Below are positions 54,951-63,999 of a stretch of 64,000 nucleotides of DNA, in pieces; the stretch's first letter is position 1, and each line of letters starts with the position of its first letter. Source of the DNA: Nostoc sp. WHI (GTDB lineage Bacteria; Cyanobacteriota; Cyanobacteriia; Cyanobacteriales; Nostocaceae); contig NZ_WBKM01000242.1 in assembly GCF_015714725.1 (NCBI RefSeq), forward strand, positions 26,378 to 90,377, read 5' to 3'. Position numbers and translations under genes: made by a program. Below the pieces are notes generated by a model that did no database searches, was not told the DNA's origin, and was given only the letters and a program-made list of their open reading frames with translations.

Positions 54951-55946
54951 TTAATCCGGTTGTTTAGAAAGCTCACTTTCTAGAGCCGCTTGTACTCTCT
55001 GTGAGCAATTTTCTCGTAGCGCAGCCAGTCTAATCACCTTCCAAGGCTGAATTTCTTCTCCGCAATCATCAAGCCGCTTAATTGCCCACTTAATACGCCG
55101 AATCTGAAAATCCTCTACAGTTTCTGTGACTGATTCTAAATAAACCTTAGTCAGTGGCATTTCTGCCAAATGTTTTTCGAGTAGTGCCAGTAAGCCAATA
55201 CTTTTCCCTATCCTGCCAATAGTGATTCTCGCGGGTTTTTCTGCACTCAGAAGTGTTCGGACAGCAGTTTTTACCTTTTCGAGAACTTGCTTGTCTCTTT
55301 CTGCCCAGTCAACTTTACCGGAGCAAGGGACAGGCACTTTTAAATATGGCGAATTTTTGTTGAGCCACTCTTTGTCGTTTCTATATAGCCAAATATAGAT
55401 TCCCTTGGCTAATCCCCTCAAAGTAGTTTTTGAGGCTTCTGGGTACTGCTGTTGTAAAGCTTTCCAAACTTCCCTGTATTTGATTCTGTGATCACTGGCT
55501 AAATTTAGATTTAAGTTTAAAACTTTCTGTGAGTCTACTAGCTGATTTTCCTCTGAAGATTTCCAAAAAGTTTTTAGCTTAAGTATGCCAGTATAGCGTT
55601 TTACTGTTCTGGAATCGACCTTGAGTTGTCTTGCTGTCTCTCGTAGACCTAACTTTTGGATTTCTACCAGTTCTTTTAGCTTCTGCTCCCAGAATTGACC
55701 GTATGTCTTGACTTTACCAATTCGCTGCTTATCTTCATCAGTTTCATCAGGGCCAGTTCTGCAATAAACCATCCCACAGGAACAAAAAAAAGTACCTAAC
55801 GGCTTTTTATTATCCAAACAGTGAGTGACGACAAGATTATTTATTACTGGTTTGAGATAATGGTCTACCGCAGCATTTAGACACAGCCAAGGCCTTTCAC
55901 CAAAAGGTTTATACTGGTAATCCGTGTTGAAAAATTCCTCGATAGA
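54951..55946 (-). pseudogene. tnsD: TnsD (TniQ family) C-terminal part, 5'-truncated
   Basis: The ORF continues upstream to 56003, but residues before SIEEFFNTDYQYKPFG (from ~55946) belong to an IS66 fragment in another frame. The remaining ~331 residues match TnsD: FGERPWLCLNAAVDHYLKPV, then GTFFCSCGMVYCRTGPDETD with its zinc cysteines, and KTYGQFWEQKLKELVEIQKL. A helix-turn-helix follows (LRETARQLKVDSRTVKRYTG) and a long C-terminal DNA-binding region. TnsD recruits Tn7-like transposition to a fixed chromosomal site, usually the 3' end of glmS. The TniQ-homologous N-terminus is missing, so it is probably inactive. No tnsA, tnsB or tnsC is in the window. Confidence 0.85.
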
Positions 55947-56801
55947 ATTCGGCTCGTGAACGAGTGTCAGCCGCAGTAAACAGGCAGAAATCAGAATTGG
56001 CAACTACCCACAACCATTCTTTGACTCCTTTAACTGACCAAGGTGTTTCATCCACATGGATGTTAGGTTGTGTCTGTTTTACCCAATTACTTAATTCAAT
56101 AATGCTTGGTTCAATCGCTTGTTGGATTCGTTCATTAGTTGCGACTAACGAACAAGCCCAATATCAATTTGTCCCAGTTCCCATAACATTTCTTGCTGTT
56201 TTTCATAAGGCATGTGTGCATAATTGTTTACCCATCCTAAGAACGCCTGTAATTTAACTCCTAAATCTTGCCCTGGAACGATATCTGGCGACCATGAGGC
56301 TGTTTGTACATTTCCACAACACTCACACACGCAGGTATGGCGTTGATATTCTACTATTTCAATGGGACGTTCTACCAATTGCGCTACAGCCTGTTTTTCT
56401 ACTTTTACTGCTAGGGGTGCAAATGCTTTGTTACCACAACAGATACAATCACTTGGACGTAAGATTTCATAACGGTCTACTCTGCCAAACCCCTTACGAG
56501 TCTTACCTTGATGTCCTGGCTGTCCACCTGGTTTCTTTTTCGGTTGATTTGATTCTTCTTGCAGGGGTACCTTTTTGTTTTCACTCTTTTTGTGGATGTC
56601 AAGAGATGGTGGTTTCGACGAATTAGAACTGTCTAAATCTCTACTGACTTTTAAACGCTCTATTTCTTGCTGTAGTTCAAAAATGATTTTTTGTAACTCA
56701 CGTATTACCTTGCTCTGCTCAATAATTATCTCTACCAGTTTTTCTTTCGGCAACTGGTTCAAGCTTTCTGGGTCTAATTTTTGAGGCAGGTTTTGGTTCA
56801 T
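55947..56801 (-). pseudogene. IS66-family transposase fragment, frameshifted
   Basis: ATG at 56801 (MNQNLPQKLDPESLNQLPKE) starts an IS66 TnpC: leucine-rich helix, LDSSNSSKPPSLD, KKKPGGQPGHQGKTRKGFG, zinc cysteines (CICCGN, CVCECCGN). The frame breaks at ~56154 after LWELGQIDIGL. A one-base deletion explains it, since another frame gives VATNERIQQAIEPS and the DDE start IHVDETPWSVKGVKEWLWVV. The sequence ends at ADTRSRAEF, where it joins tnsD. Its left end replaces the last codons of cas5. The element therefore removed whatever lay between cas5 and tnsD. Confidence 0.82.
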
Positions 56802-57480
56802 ATTTGTGATATTCTCCCTCAAGTGTTCCCTTTGTCAATACTCTGCCACCTGAATCCTTACTTGTTGTCCATGATAAATCCGGTGGTTGCCATACTTGGG
56901 ACTCTTGAAGCTCATAACACTGCCAGCGCGTTCCCTTAGACCCAACATGATCAACCCAGTAGGGTAGGGTTAGCGAACCATCTTCATCTGTAATTAACCA
57001 CCACAGCGACTCACCATGATACTTCTCAGGTAGAAGGGTAACAGTATTAATAAGATCCCGACTTTCACCTAAACACAGTCCACCAAATCGATTAATAGAA
57101 GCGGGATTCGCAAATGCCTGCTGCAAACGTTCTGGTAAAGTAGGCTTTACTTTGTCTGTTTTCATGTTCACCCAAACTACAAACTCAATGTTCGTTAGTA
57201 ACTCTTGGTAATCAGGTTTAGCATTCTTAGGGTGATGGATATCTTTCGTTTTAAACCTGCGAAAAGTCCGAATTACAATAGATTTTTCTGGTTTAGACAA
57301 GAGCGCGATCGCTAATTGAGTTCCACAATGTTTATAACGATCTGTCTCACCAACCAGAGAAAGTAACATCCCGTACACCGTAGAAGGCGGTGGTACTGGA
57401 TACGTTTCAGCGTATTCTCTAGCACGGGATTGACGAAAACAAGCAATAGGTACTTCAACTTTCAAAGCAATTGTCGTCAT
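56719..57480 (-). CDS. cas5: Cas5 (DevS-like), 3' end altered
   Basis: The start MTTIALKVEVPIACFRQSRA, then REYAETYPVPPPSTVYGMLL, is that of Cas5 proteins of the DevS/MYXAN type I-B group, a RAMP-fold Cascade subunit that caps the 5' end of crRNA. The glycine-rich FGGLCLGESRDLI follows. The ATG at 57480 lies 1 bp after the cas7 stop; an upstream start would overlap cas7. After about GEYHKYEPKP the frame runs into IS66 sequence, so the last ~20 residues (PRKLEPVAERKTGRDNY) are foreign. Only the extreme C-terminus was replaced and function may survive. Confidence 0.87.
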   Translation of the reverse strand: MTTIALKVEVPIACFRQSRAREYAETYPVPPPSTVYGMLLSLVGETDRYKHCGTQLAIALLSKPEKSIVIRTFRRFKTKDIHHPKNAKPDYQELLTNIEFVVWVNMKTDKVKPTLPERLQQAFANPASINRFGGLCLGESRDLINTVTLLPEKYHGESLWWLITDEDGSLTLPYWVDHVGSKGTRWQCYELQESQVWQPPDLSWTTSKDSGGRVLTKGTLEGEYHKYEPKPASKIRPRKLEPVAERKTGRDNY

Positions 57481-57481
57481 G

Positions 57482-58456
57482 TTAATCGCTCCCCGATGAC
57501 AACTGCAAATCTTCAGCAATGACCTGTTTTAATGCTTTGACTGCCGACTTCACTCCAGGAAACACATTTGCTCCCAAATCTTCTAAACCTTGAGAAATTA
57601 AGCCTCCAATCCATAATTCTTTGGGATCAATATCTCCCACCTCTACCTGTCGCACTAAGTTAGATACTGACAAATTTCCCAGTTCGTCTTGCTCAAAGCA
57701 ATATAGAAAACGAGGGGAAAAATCATGTGTCCACCGCAATACTATACTTTCAGGGGAGAAATCATACAAAAAACGGGCGTGATTTCCCGCCACTTCACCA
57801 ATCGAAATCAAACCATCTAGAACAGCATGGATGCGAGATTTATCTTTGAGGCTATCGGGTGTCAATGCAAAACCATATTGATAACGAGTAGCATGAATCT
57901 CTGTGGCATAAAGAGAATTTCGTCCTTTTACTCCACTAACAGCATTAAAGGTAATGTCTCCCGTAAAGGGTATCATTGATACTGCACGAGTAACTTCTAA
58001 TACACCTCTCCTAGCAGTTATTTTCCCTTTAGGCTTTTGCTTGCCCTTACGTGGAGAATTTTGCTTATCTTTACCTTTAGAACTTTTTTTGTTCTCATCT
58101 TGAGATGCTCCTTCGGACTCGCCTTCAGACTCATCTGACGCTTCCACTTTTGCTGCTTCTGCCTGCATAAATCCCAAAACATCATCATCAATAAAGCGAA
58201 TATCATCAAAGTTGGGATCTTGCAAAACATGATCTGCTACTGGTTGAGCATTCTCATCCCAACGTCGATTCACCGGATAGCCAACATTTTGCCAGTAGTA
58301 CCTTAATGCCCAACGAATCGCCTCAGATGAAATAGTAGTATGAACTTCACCTTTCCAAATTAATTTTTGTAAGGGAGTTATATTACCTTCATTTTCCCCA
58401 CGATTATTAGCTGCGGTTCCATAGCTAGTCAAAACATTACCGAATAAATGAAACAT
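57482..58456 (-). CDS. cas7: Cas7 (DevR-like) Cascade backbone protein
   Basis: 324 residues starting FHLFGNVLTSYGTAANNRGE, then NEGNITPLQKLIWKGEVHTT, which is the DevR/Cst2-like Cas7 signature. RGVLEVTRAVSMIPFTGDIT and NSLYATEIHATRYQYGFALT match the RNA-binding palm. A low-complexity charged insertion (residues ~100-140: ESEGESEGASQDENKKSSKG, then KQKPKGK) sits in the thumb region. Cas7 polymerises along the crRNA. It reads as intact and is packed between cas8 and cas5. Confidence 0.9.
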   Translation of the reverse strand: MFHLFGNVLTSYGTAANNRGENEGNITPLQKLIWKGEVHTTISSEAIRWALRYYWQNVGYPVNRRWDENAQPVADHVLQDPNFDDIRFIDDDVLGFMQAEAAKVEASDESEGESEGASQDENKKSSKGKDKQNSPRKGKQKPKGKITARRGVLEVTRAVSMIPFTGDITFNAVSGVKGRNSLYATEIHATRYQYGFALTPDSLKDKSRIHAVLDGLISIGEVAGNHARFLYDFSPESIVLRWTHDFSPRFLYCFEQDELGNLSVSNLVRQVEVGDIDPKELWIGGLISQGLEDLGANVFPGVKSAVKALKQVIAEDLQLSSGSD

Positions 58457-58512
58457 TTAAAATTGCCTATTAAATTCATGTTTTGTGTTTTATTAAGCAA
58501 AAAAATGTGTAA

Positions 58513-60048
58513 TTATTCACTGTTAGAATCAGAGATTTCCAATATTTGTTTCTCAACCATATTGCTTTTTGGATAACTAGCAAGAGCAATAAAAGTTAAA
58601 TCTCTGGCAACTTTCCAATCCATTATCCCAGAAGTTAATGGCAGTAATTCTTCCCAGTGTTTTTCTAAGATAGAAAGTTGACCTGCTCTTCCCCAAAACT
58701 CCGCAATAAATTTCCGAAAGTTTTCAGCATTTGTACAACGTCCTAGTTGCGATAAAATACGTGTGTTTTCTCGTTCAATTTGAGCATATTGACCTTCATT
58801 TGTTCGCCCATAAATTTTAGCGTATATTTTCTTCAATGCCTCATGACAAGCTTTAATAAATAGTTTTTGACTTTCTAGATTCCATTCAGAGTTTTGAATC
58901 ATCTTATAAACTCCATCATTAGTAATGAGTTTCAATAAACTTTTATTTTGAAAGATTGTATATAAATTAGCCCACCAAGGAAAGCCCTTTACTAAGTTAT
59001 CGGCAATTCTTCCCGTAAACACATCGCTAATGATAAGATTTTTATTTTTATATTTAATAAATTGGCCCTCTGGAAAACAAATACGACTAAGCTTATAGAT
59101 AAAATCTATTATTTCAGTCGCTTCTACCACCGCTATTTCTATGCGAGTTTTTTGCTGCTTTGACCAAATTACCGTTCCAAATAACATGACTTGGCATCGT
59201 TTTACTTGATTGGGTGTAGCCAGTTCTATAATTGTTTCGCAAGTAAGGAATCTTAATGCAGCATCTCCTAAGCTAGATACATGGAAATACTTGTAATCTA
59301 AATTTCCCAAATTCCAGTATTCCTGGGCATAAATTTCTAAGTCAACCACTTCAGGTATAACTAGGGCATATTGTGTGTTTTCCAGTTTGATGTGCGATCG
59401 CAAAACATAGTAGTGGCAAGCAACAGGAGCATATAAAAGAGCAAAAGCCAATTGTGGTTTCTCTTCAAACTTAGTTTTTGTTGTAAAAGCAACATGACGA
59501 ACTACAGACCCCGGATATAGCCACCCTGCTACACCAATTGATTGTCCAAATAATTGACCTTGTTTATCACAGAGTTGTTTAGCAAAATGTTGATGAGCAT
59601 AGGAAACTGCTTTCTTATACTCGACATCGATTTCTATACCATCAACTATTAATGACCAGGATTTACCGCCGTCAAATTTAAAAACCTGATTATGTTGGAG
59701 AAACGTTCCTGTTATTCCCAAGTGAATATTAATTTGAGTTTCAATATTGATTGAATGCGTATTTAAGCCTGTCAGCGAAATTAGACCTTCTTCATTAATC
59801 TGAAAAGATTGCTTTAGCAGCCAGTCTAAAACTACGAAATCCTGCCCTTTCCATTCAAGGCTGATACTGCGAGGAGTCAGCAACCAAGTTAAATTACCAG
59901 GTCGTTCCGCAGGTATTGGGTATAGTTTTTCTAGTTGGTTGAGCGTCATCCAAAGTCCTGCTATGCCAGCACGATGTATCCAAGTTATGCTTGGATCGCC
60001 CAGATTTAAATGGATTTTGGGGTTGACAACACTAGCTACTACGGACAT
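58513..60048 (-). CDS. cas8: Cas8 (Cmx1/DevT-like) large Cascade subunit
   Basis: 511 residues. The N-terminus HLNLGDPSITWIHRAGIAGL, then WLLTPRSISLEWKGQDFVVL and GLISLTGLNTHS, follows the MYXAN-type Cas8a1/Cmx1 (DevT) pattern. The middle has GQSIGVAGWLYPGSVVRHVA and AFALLYAPVACHYYVLRSHI. The C-terminal half is helical (RENTRILSQLGRCTNAENFR). Cas8 recognises PAM and holds target DNA; in CRISPR-associated transposons it works without Cas3. The identification rests on overall pattern and gene order cas6-cas8-cas7-cas5. It reads as intact. Confidence 0.8.
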   Translation of the reverse strand: MSVVASVVNPKIHLNLGDPSITWIHRAGIAGLWMTLNQLEKLYPIPAERPGNLTWLLTPRSISLEWKGQDFVVLDWLLKQSFQINEEGLISLTGLNTHSINIETQINIHLGITGTFLQHNQVFKFDGGKSWSLIVDGIEIDVEYKKAVSYAHQHFAKQLCDKQGQLFGQSIGVAGWLYPGSVVRHVAFTTKTKFEEKPQLAFALLYAPVACHYYVLRSHIKLENTQYALVIPEVVDLEIYAQEYWNLGNLDYKYFHVSSLGDAALRFLTCETIIELATPNQVKRCQVMLFGTVIWSKQQKTRIEIAVVEATEIIDFIYKLSRICFPEGQFIKYKNKNLIISDVFTGRIADNLVKGFPWWANLYTIFQNKSLLKLITNDGVYKMIQNSEWNLESQKLFIKACHEALKKIYAKIYGRTNEGQYAQIERENTRILSQLGRCTNAENFRKFIAEFWGRAGQLSILEKHWEELLPLTSGIMDWKVARDLTFIALASYPKSNMVEKQILEISDSNSE

Positions 60049-60106
60049 CTTGTTTATTTCTGGGAAATACTCTCAAACTTATATTGGATAGTAGTCAAAA
60101 CCAGCT

Positions 60107-60591
60107 TTAACTTGCGTTTCCCTTTCTCTTGACTGGTACAAAAACGCCACAGCCCATCTTACGCTTTCCCCCAATGCCATATCTCAGCAATGTTAGCGAA
60201 TCTTCATTGCTGAGATTAATGATTTCTAACCCAAAACCCACAACCGTAAAGCGCTTGATTTTGATACTTCTACGTTTTGGGCTACCATCAGTATTTTTGG
60301 TAATAAAGGCTTTTCCCTGGATACCCAGTTGTTCTAACTGACGCTGTGCTGCTGCTAAAAATGATTCCGGTTCTTGATAACCCTGGATAATCACTATACG
60401 CGATCGCAAATTTCTACAGGTTGCAGTAAGTAAATTTGGAAAATTCCCAAGCGAATCAAATGCTTACCAATCGTCAGTGTGGAAAAATAAGAAATTAATT
60501 TTGCACAGATACCTAATTCTAACCATCGCTCCACGCATTGAGTTAATGTACAAGAGCGATCGCACCATTTCAAAAATGCGATCGCCCTCAT
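60107..60591 (-). pseudogene. cas6: Cas6 (Cmx6-like) crRNA endonuclease, truncated and frameshifted
   Basis: The C-terminal ~100 residues (60409-60107) are a good MYXAN-type Cas6: LRSRIVIIQGYQEPESFLAA, IKIKRFTVVGFGLEI, and the glycine-rich GIGGKRKMGCGVFVPVKR. The preceding part, TIGKHLIRLGIFQIYLLQPV, lies in a different frame (60591-60394 ORF) and joins near 60400-60410, so a small indel splits the gene. Nothing resembling the normal Cas6 N-terminus was seen beyond about 60550. Without Cas6 the cluster cannot process crRNA unless another Cas6 acts in trans. Confidence 0.7.
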
Positions 60592-60759
60592 CTACATATA
60601 TTTTATTTTTCAGCAAGTCAATTAATTTTTATCTGTAGCGTTGCTGCCGTTTGTTGGAATGTTAGGCTAAGATTTTCTGGCTAAATTTACTGTATGGGCT
60701 GTTAACCAGAAAAATCTAGCTATTACTCCAATTCTGGTAGTGAGAAAAAGGATTTGGTC

Positions 60760-62547
60760 ATGCTAAGAGATAAATCTTATCGGCAAGCAGAGCGGCGTAT
60801 TAAAAAGGCACAGCGAGAGGGAGCAATAAAACTCGATCTCAGCAACATGAAACTCACTGAGATACCAGAAGCGATCGCATCCCTAACTCAGTTGCAACAG
60901 CTTGACCTATCCAGAAACCAATTGACGGAACTGCCAGAGGCGATTGCATCCCTGACTCAGTTGCAAGAGCTTGACCTATCCAGAAACCAATTGACGGAAC
61001 TGCCAGAGGCGATCGCATCCCTGACTCAGTTGCAACGGCTTGACCTCAACGACAACCAACTGACCGAACTGCCAGAGGCGATCGCATCTCTGAATCAGTT
61101 GCAAGAGCTTGACCTATCCAGAAACCAATTGACGGAACTGCCAGAGGCGATCGCATCCCTGACTCAGTTGCAAAATCTTGACCTCAACGACAACCAACTG
61201 ACCGAACTGCCAGAAGCGATCGCATCTCTGACTCAGTTGCAAAATCTTGACCTCTCCGATAACCAACTGACCGAACTGCCAAAAGCGATCGCATCCCTGA
61301 CTCAGTTGCAACAGCTTAACCTCTCCAGAAACCAACTGACCGAACTGTCAGAAGCGATCGCATCCCTGACTCAATTGCAAGAACTTAACCTCGGCGGCAA
61401 CCAATTGACCCAACTGCCAGAAGTGATCGCATCCCTGACTCAATTGCAAGAACTTAACCTCGGCGGCAACCAATTGACCCAACTGCCAGAAGTGATCGCA
61501 TCTCTCACCCAAATACAACTGATTCATGTGGGTAGCAACCGTTTGACTACTCTGCCTGAATGGTTAGGTAAATGGACTGAGTTGCGCGACCTTTATCTTT
61601 ACGACAACGAACTTAGTGAATTACCTGACAGTTTACAGAATTTAAGGAAATTGAAAGACCTAAGAATTTCTCGAAACAGATTGAAAACTATCCCTACGTG
61701 GATTAACAAACTACAATCACTAGAATTTTTGTTAATTAGTGGTAATCACCTTACTGACCTACCAAACACACTTGGTGAACTTTTAAATCTTAAGCGTCTA
61801 CGTTTAGGACAAGGGCAAGAAAGCAATACTCTACGGACGCTTCCTTTCTGTATTCGACAATTGAAATGTCTTGAGGAGTTATGGGTTCCTCAATGCAGTT
61901 TAGAATCATTACCTGATTGGCTAAGTGAACTTACAGAACTGAAAAGACTTAACTTATCTAACAATCAGCTAACAGACTTACCTAAACCGCTAGCGCAGTT
62001 CCCTCACTTGCAGGAACTTAATCTGGACAACAACCCCCTTAACCCCGACATTCTTGCTGCCTATAAGCAAGGTACTGAAGCTGTCTTCCAATATCTGCGG
62101 GCAAAGTCAGAAGCGCAGATAACATTAAACGAAGCCAAACTAATCCTAATTGGCGAGGGTGAAGTGGGCAAGAGTTGTCTGTTGGGTGCATTGCGGGGAG
62201 ATGAATGGGTGGATGGTCGCCCTACGACTCACGGGATTGAAATTAAACCTGTAATCGTCACCGATCCCGACAGTGGCACAAAGATATCACTCAATGGTTG
62301 GGATTTTGGCGGTCAACGGGTTTATCGACCGACGCACCAGTTGTTTTTTAGTGCGCCAGCCGTTTATCTGGTGATCTGGAAGCCACGGGAAGGCCCCCAG
62401 CAGGGCTTTGTCAAAGAGTGGATTACGCTAATCAAAAATCGAGAACCAGATGCAAAAGTGTTGGTCGTTGCAACCCACGGTGGCCCCGGACAGCGACAAC
62501 CGGATATTGACAGACAAGAAATTTTGGATCAATTTGGCAAAGATACA
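60760..62547 (+). pseudogene. LRR-Roc half of a split ROCO gene
   Basis: The ATG at 60760 has AAAGGA 7 bp upstream (preferred over a TTG at 60754). After a basic helix come about 17 leucine-rich repeats of 23 residues (LTELPEAIASLTQLQELDLS pattern), the first ten nearly identical. Residues ~450-596 are the Roc GTPase: P-loop GEGEVGKS (465-472), switch WDFGGQRVYRPTHQLFF (~514), ATHGGPG in place of the base-binding loop. The host frame ends at LDQFGKDT (62547), where an IS begins; the ORF runs on to 62586 in IS sequence. COR, the dimerisation domain, is missing, and its matching half is at 39232-41098 on the opposite strand. Confidence 0.85.
60853..61542 (+). repeat. Ten tandem 69-bp LRR units with embedded HIP1 sites
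   Basis: Ten in-frame 69-bp units encode LRRs. Seven of them contain the octamer GCGATCGC at the same position (encoding A-I-A); the other three differ by one base. The units are highly similar at DNA level, indicating recent expansion. Confidence 0.85.
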
Positions 62548-63999
62548 CAATACCGTAGCCAATTTACGAGGGTTCAACGCCTGTAGAAAGGGGATGAATA
62601 CGTCCTAAAGAAGTAAGCTTGGCAAAAATCTGGGTTAATAAAATAGGCTCAGGCATTTCAGGAAGCATTTTTAACATTTCACGAACATATCGAAAGCCGC
62701 GATAATAAGCCTTAAGATCAATAATGCCGGAACCGGGATTGTGCCGACGAAAATCAGCAAGAAGATAGTGGGATAAATTGACCATAAAGAATGCTAGATT
62801 AGCAGCATTAGTTACAGCAGTTTGGCTCAAGTTCATAAAATCTTCTAATCCCCAAAATTGCTTGGCATCTCGAAAATTGAATTCGATTTGAAAACGAAGC
62901 TTGTAATAGTCGATAATTTTTTCAAATGATAATTTTAGATCACTTGAAAATAGAATTACATGACTACAAGCATTAGTTTTAAGATTGATTTTAACCAAAA
63001 TAACTATATTCAGTGATTGGGCAAATTCCTTGTGGAGTAAAGTAGCTTGATAAATATCAGTTTTGATATCGTCTTCAATGGTACTTTTACACAAATATGC
63101 GTCAGGTATATTACAATAATCCAGCTTGTTACCGTATTTACGACGGGAACGACGATTGGGATCAGGGTTTTGGTAAGGTATATATAATGCAGAATCATGG
63201 CGCAACTTGGAAATTATGTGCAAGTTAACTTGCCGAGCCATCTGCAAGGCATTATTGTTCCCAAAATGACCATCCAAGACTAAGTATGACAGGGGAATAA
63301 AGTTAGCTATTAACTTGATTAACTCATTAATCATCTTCTTAATTCTTAGTAATTCAGATGTGAGAATAACCTCTGTTTTATTCTTGTTCTTGCTCCCTTT
63401 TGGTCGTCCACGCTTACGTTTCTCTTTCTTGTTTATTTCTGGGGTTGATGACAGGCTACTTTTTTCTACATCGCTCTTTATTACCTGTTCTATCCGAATC
63501 GGAAACGAGTGCCTTTGTTCAACACTTACTAATGATAATGTAAAAAAAGATAGTCCTAATATAGGTTTGCTAACGAGGCTAGAAAAAAATCTATCCAGCC
63601 CATAAGTTTGTTTTCCTGATTTACTCACTACAACTTCATCTCCTGCAAGTAAATACACCTCATTCGCACGGAACAAATGCTTGCGGAAAAATAGCCAAAA
63701 CAACGTCGCCCAAGGAATTACTGTATGAAAGAACCGCAACATCGTCCGATAACTACCACCAATGCCTGCCCAACGCGAAATTCCCAACATAGTGACTCGA
63801 CCGCTCATTGCTAACATCGCCAGGATTATTTGGTTCAATTGCCGCATCGTTGTAGCGTTGATCTGCGGTAACAGGCATTGTAACAGTGATAAGATGTTGA
63901 ACATGGGCTGCTTGTAGTTTTTGAGTTGTCGTTGTGAGAGACAATAACTCTACTACGCCAGCCCTCTCTCTTCATAATCTTTTTTTGGCGAAGGTATTG
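62548..63999 (-). mobile_element. IS4-like insertion sequence, 1,452 bp
   Basis: Terminal inverted repeats CAATACCGTAGCCAA (62548-62562) and TTGGCGAAGGTATTG (63985-63999) agree at 12 of 15 positions. The left flank is ...AAAGATACA within the Roc domain. The right flank starts at the last base of the window (A), so the target duplication cannot be read. The single transposase gene fills the element. Confidence 0.88.
62564..63904 (-). CDS. IS4-type DDE transposase
   Basis: 446 residues with the catalytic triad D89 (YLLAGDEVVVSKSGK), D211 (YLVLDGHFGNN) and E341. The YREK signature of the IS4 group is complete: Y334, R337, E341 and K348 in YYKLRFQIEFNFRDAKQ. The basic KEKRKRGRPKGSKNKNK segment is an insertion typical of the subgroup. 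It moves the element by cut-and-paste and reads as intact, so the element may be active and may also mobilise the MITE at 41100-41339. Confidence 0.9.
   Translation of the reverse strand: MFNILSLLQCLLPQINATTMRQLNQIILAMLAMSGRVTMLGISRWAGIGGSYRTMLRFFHTVIPWATLFWLFFRKHLFRANEVYLLAGDEVVVSKSGKQTYGLDRFFSSLVSKPILGLSFFTLSLVSVEQRHSFPIRIEQVIKSDVEKSSLSSTPEINKKEKRKRGRPKGSKNKNKTEVILTSELLRIKKMINELIKLIANFIPLSYLVLDGHFGNNNALQMARQVNLHIISKLRHDSALYIPYQNPDPNRRSRRKYGNKLDYCNIPDAYLCKSTIEDDIKTDIYQATLLHKEFAQSLNIVILVKINLKTNACSHVILFSSDLKLSFEKIIDYYKLRFQIEFNFRDAKQFWGLEDFMNLSQTAVTNAANLAFFMVNLSHYLLADFRRHNPGSGIIDLKAYYRGFRYVREMLKMLPEMPEPILLTQIFAKLTSLGRIHPLSTGVEPS

Noticed and set aside
60853..61542. CRISPR array at the 69-bp repeats
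   Set aside because: The repeats are contiguous coding LRR units without unique spacers. The 29-bp tandem at 38991-39048 also has no spacers. No array was found near the cas genes.
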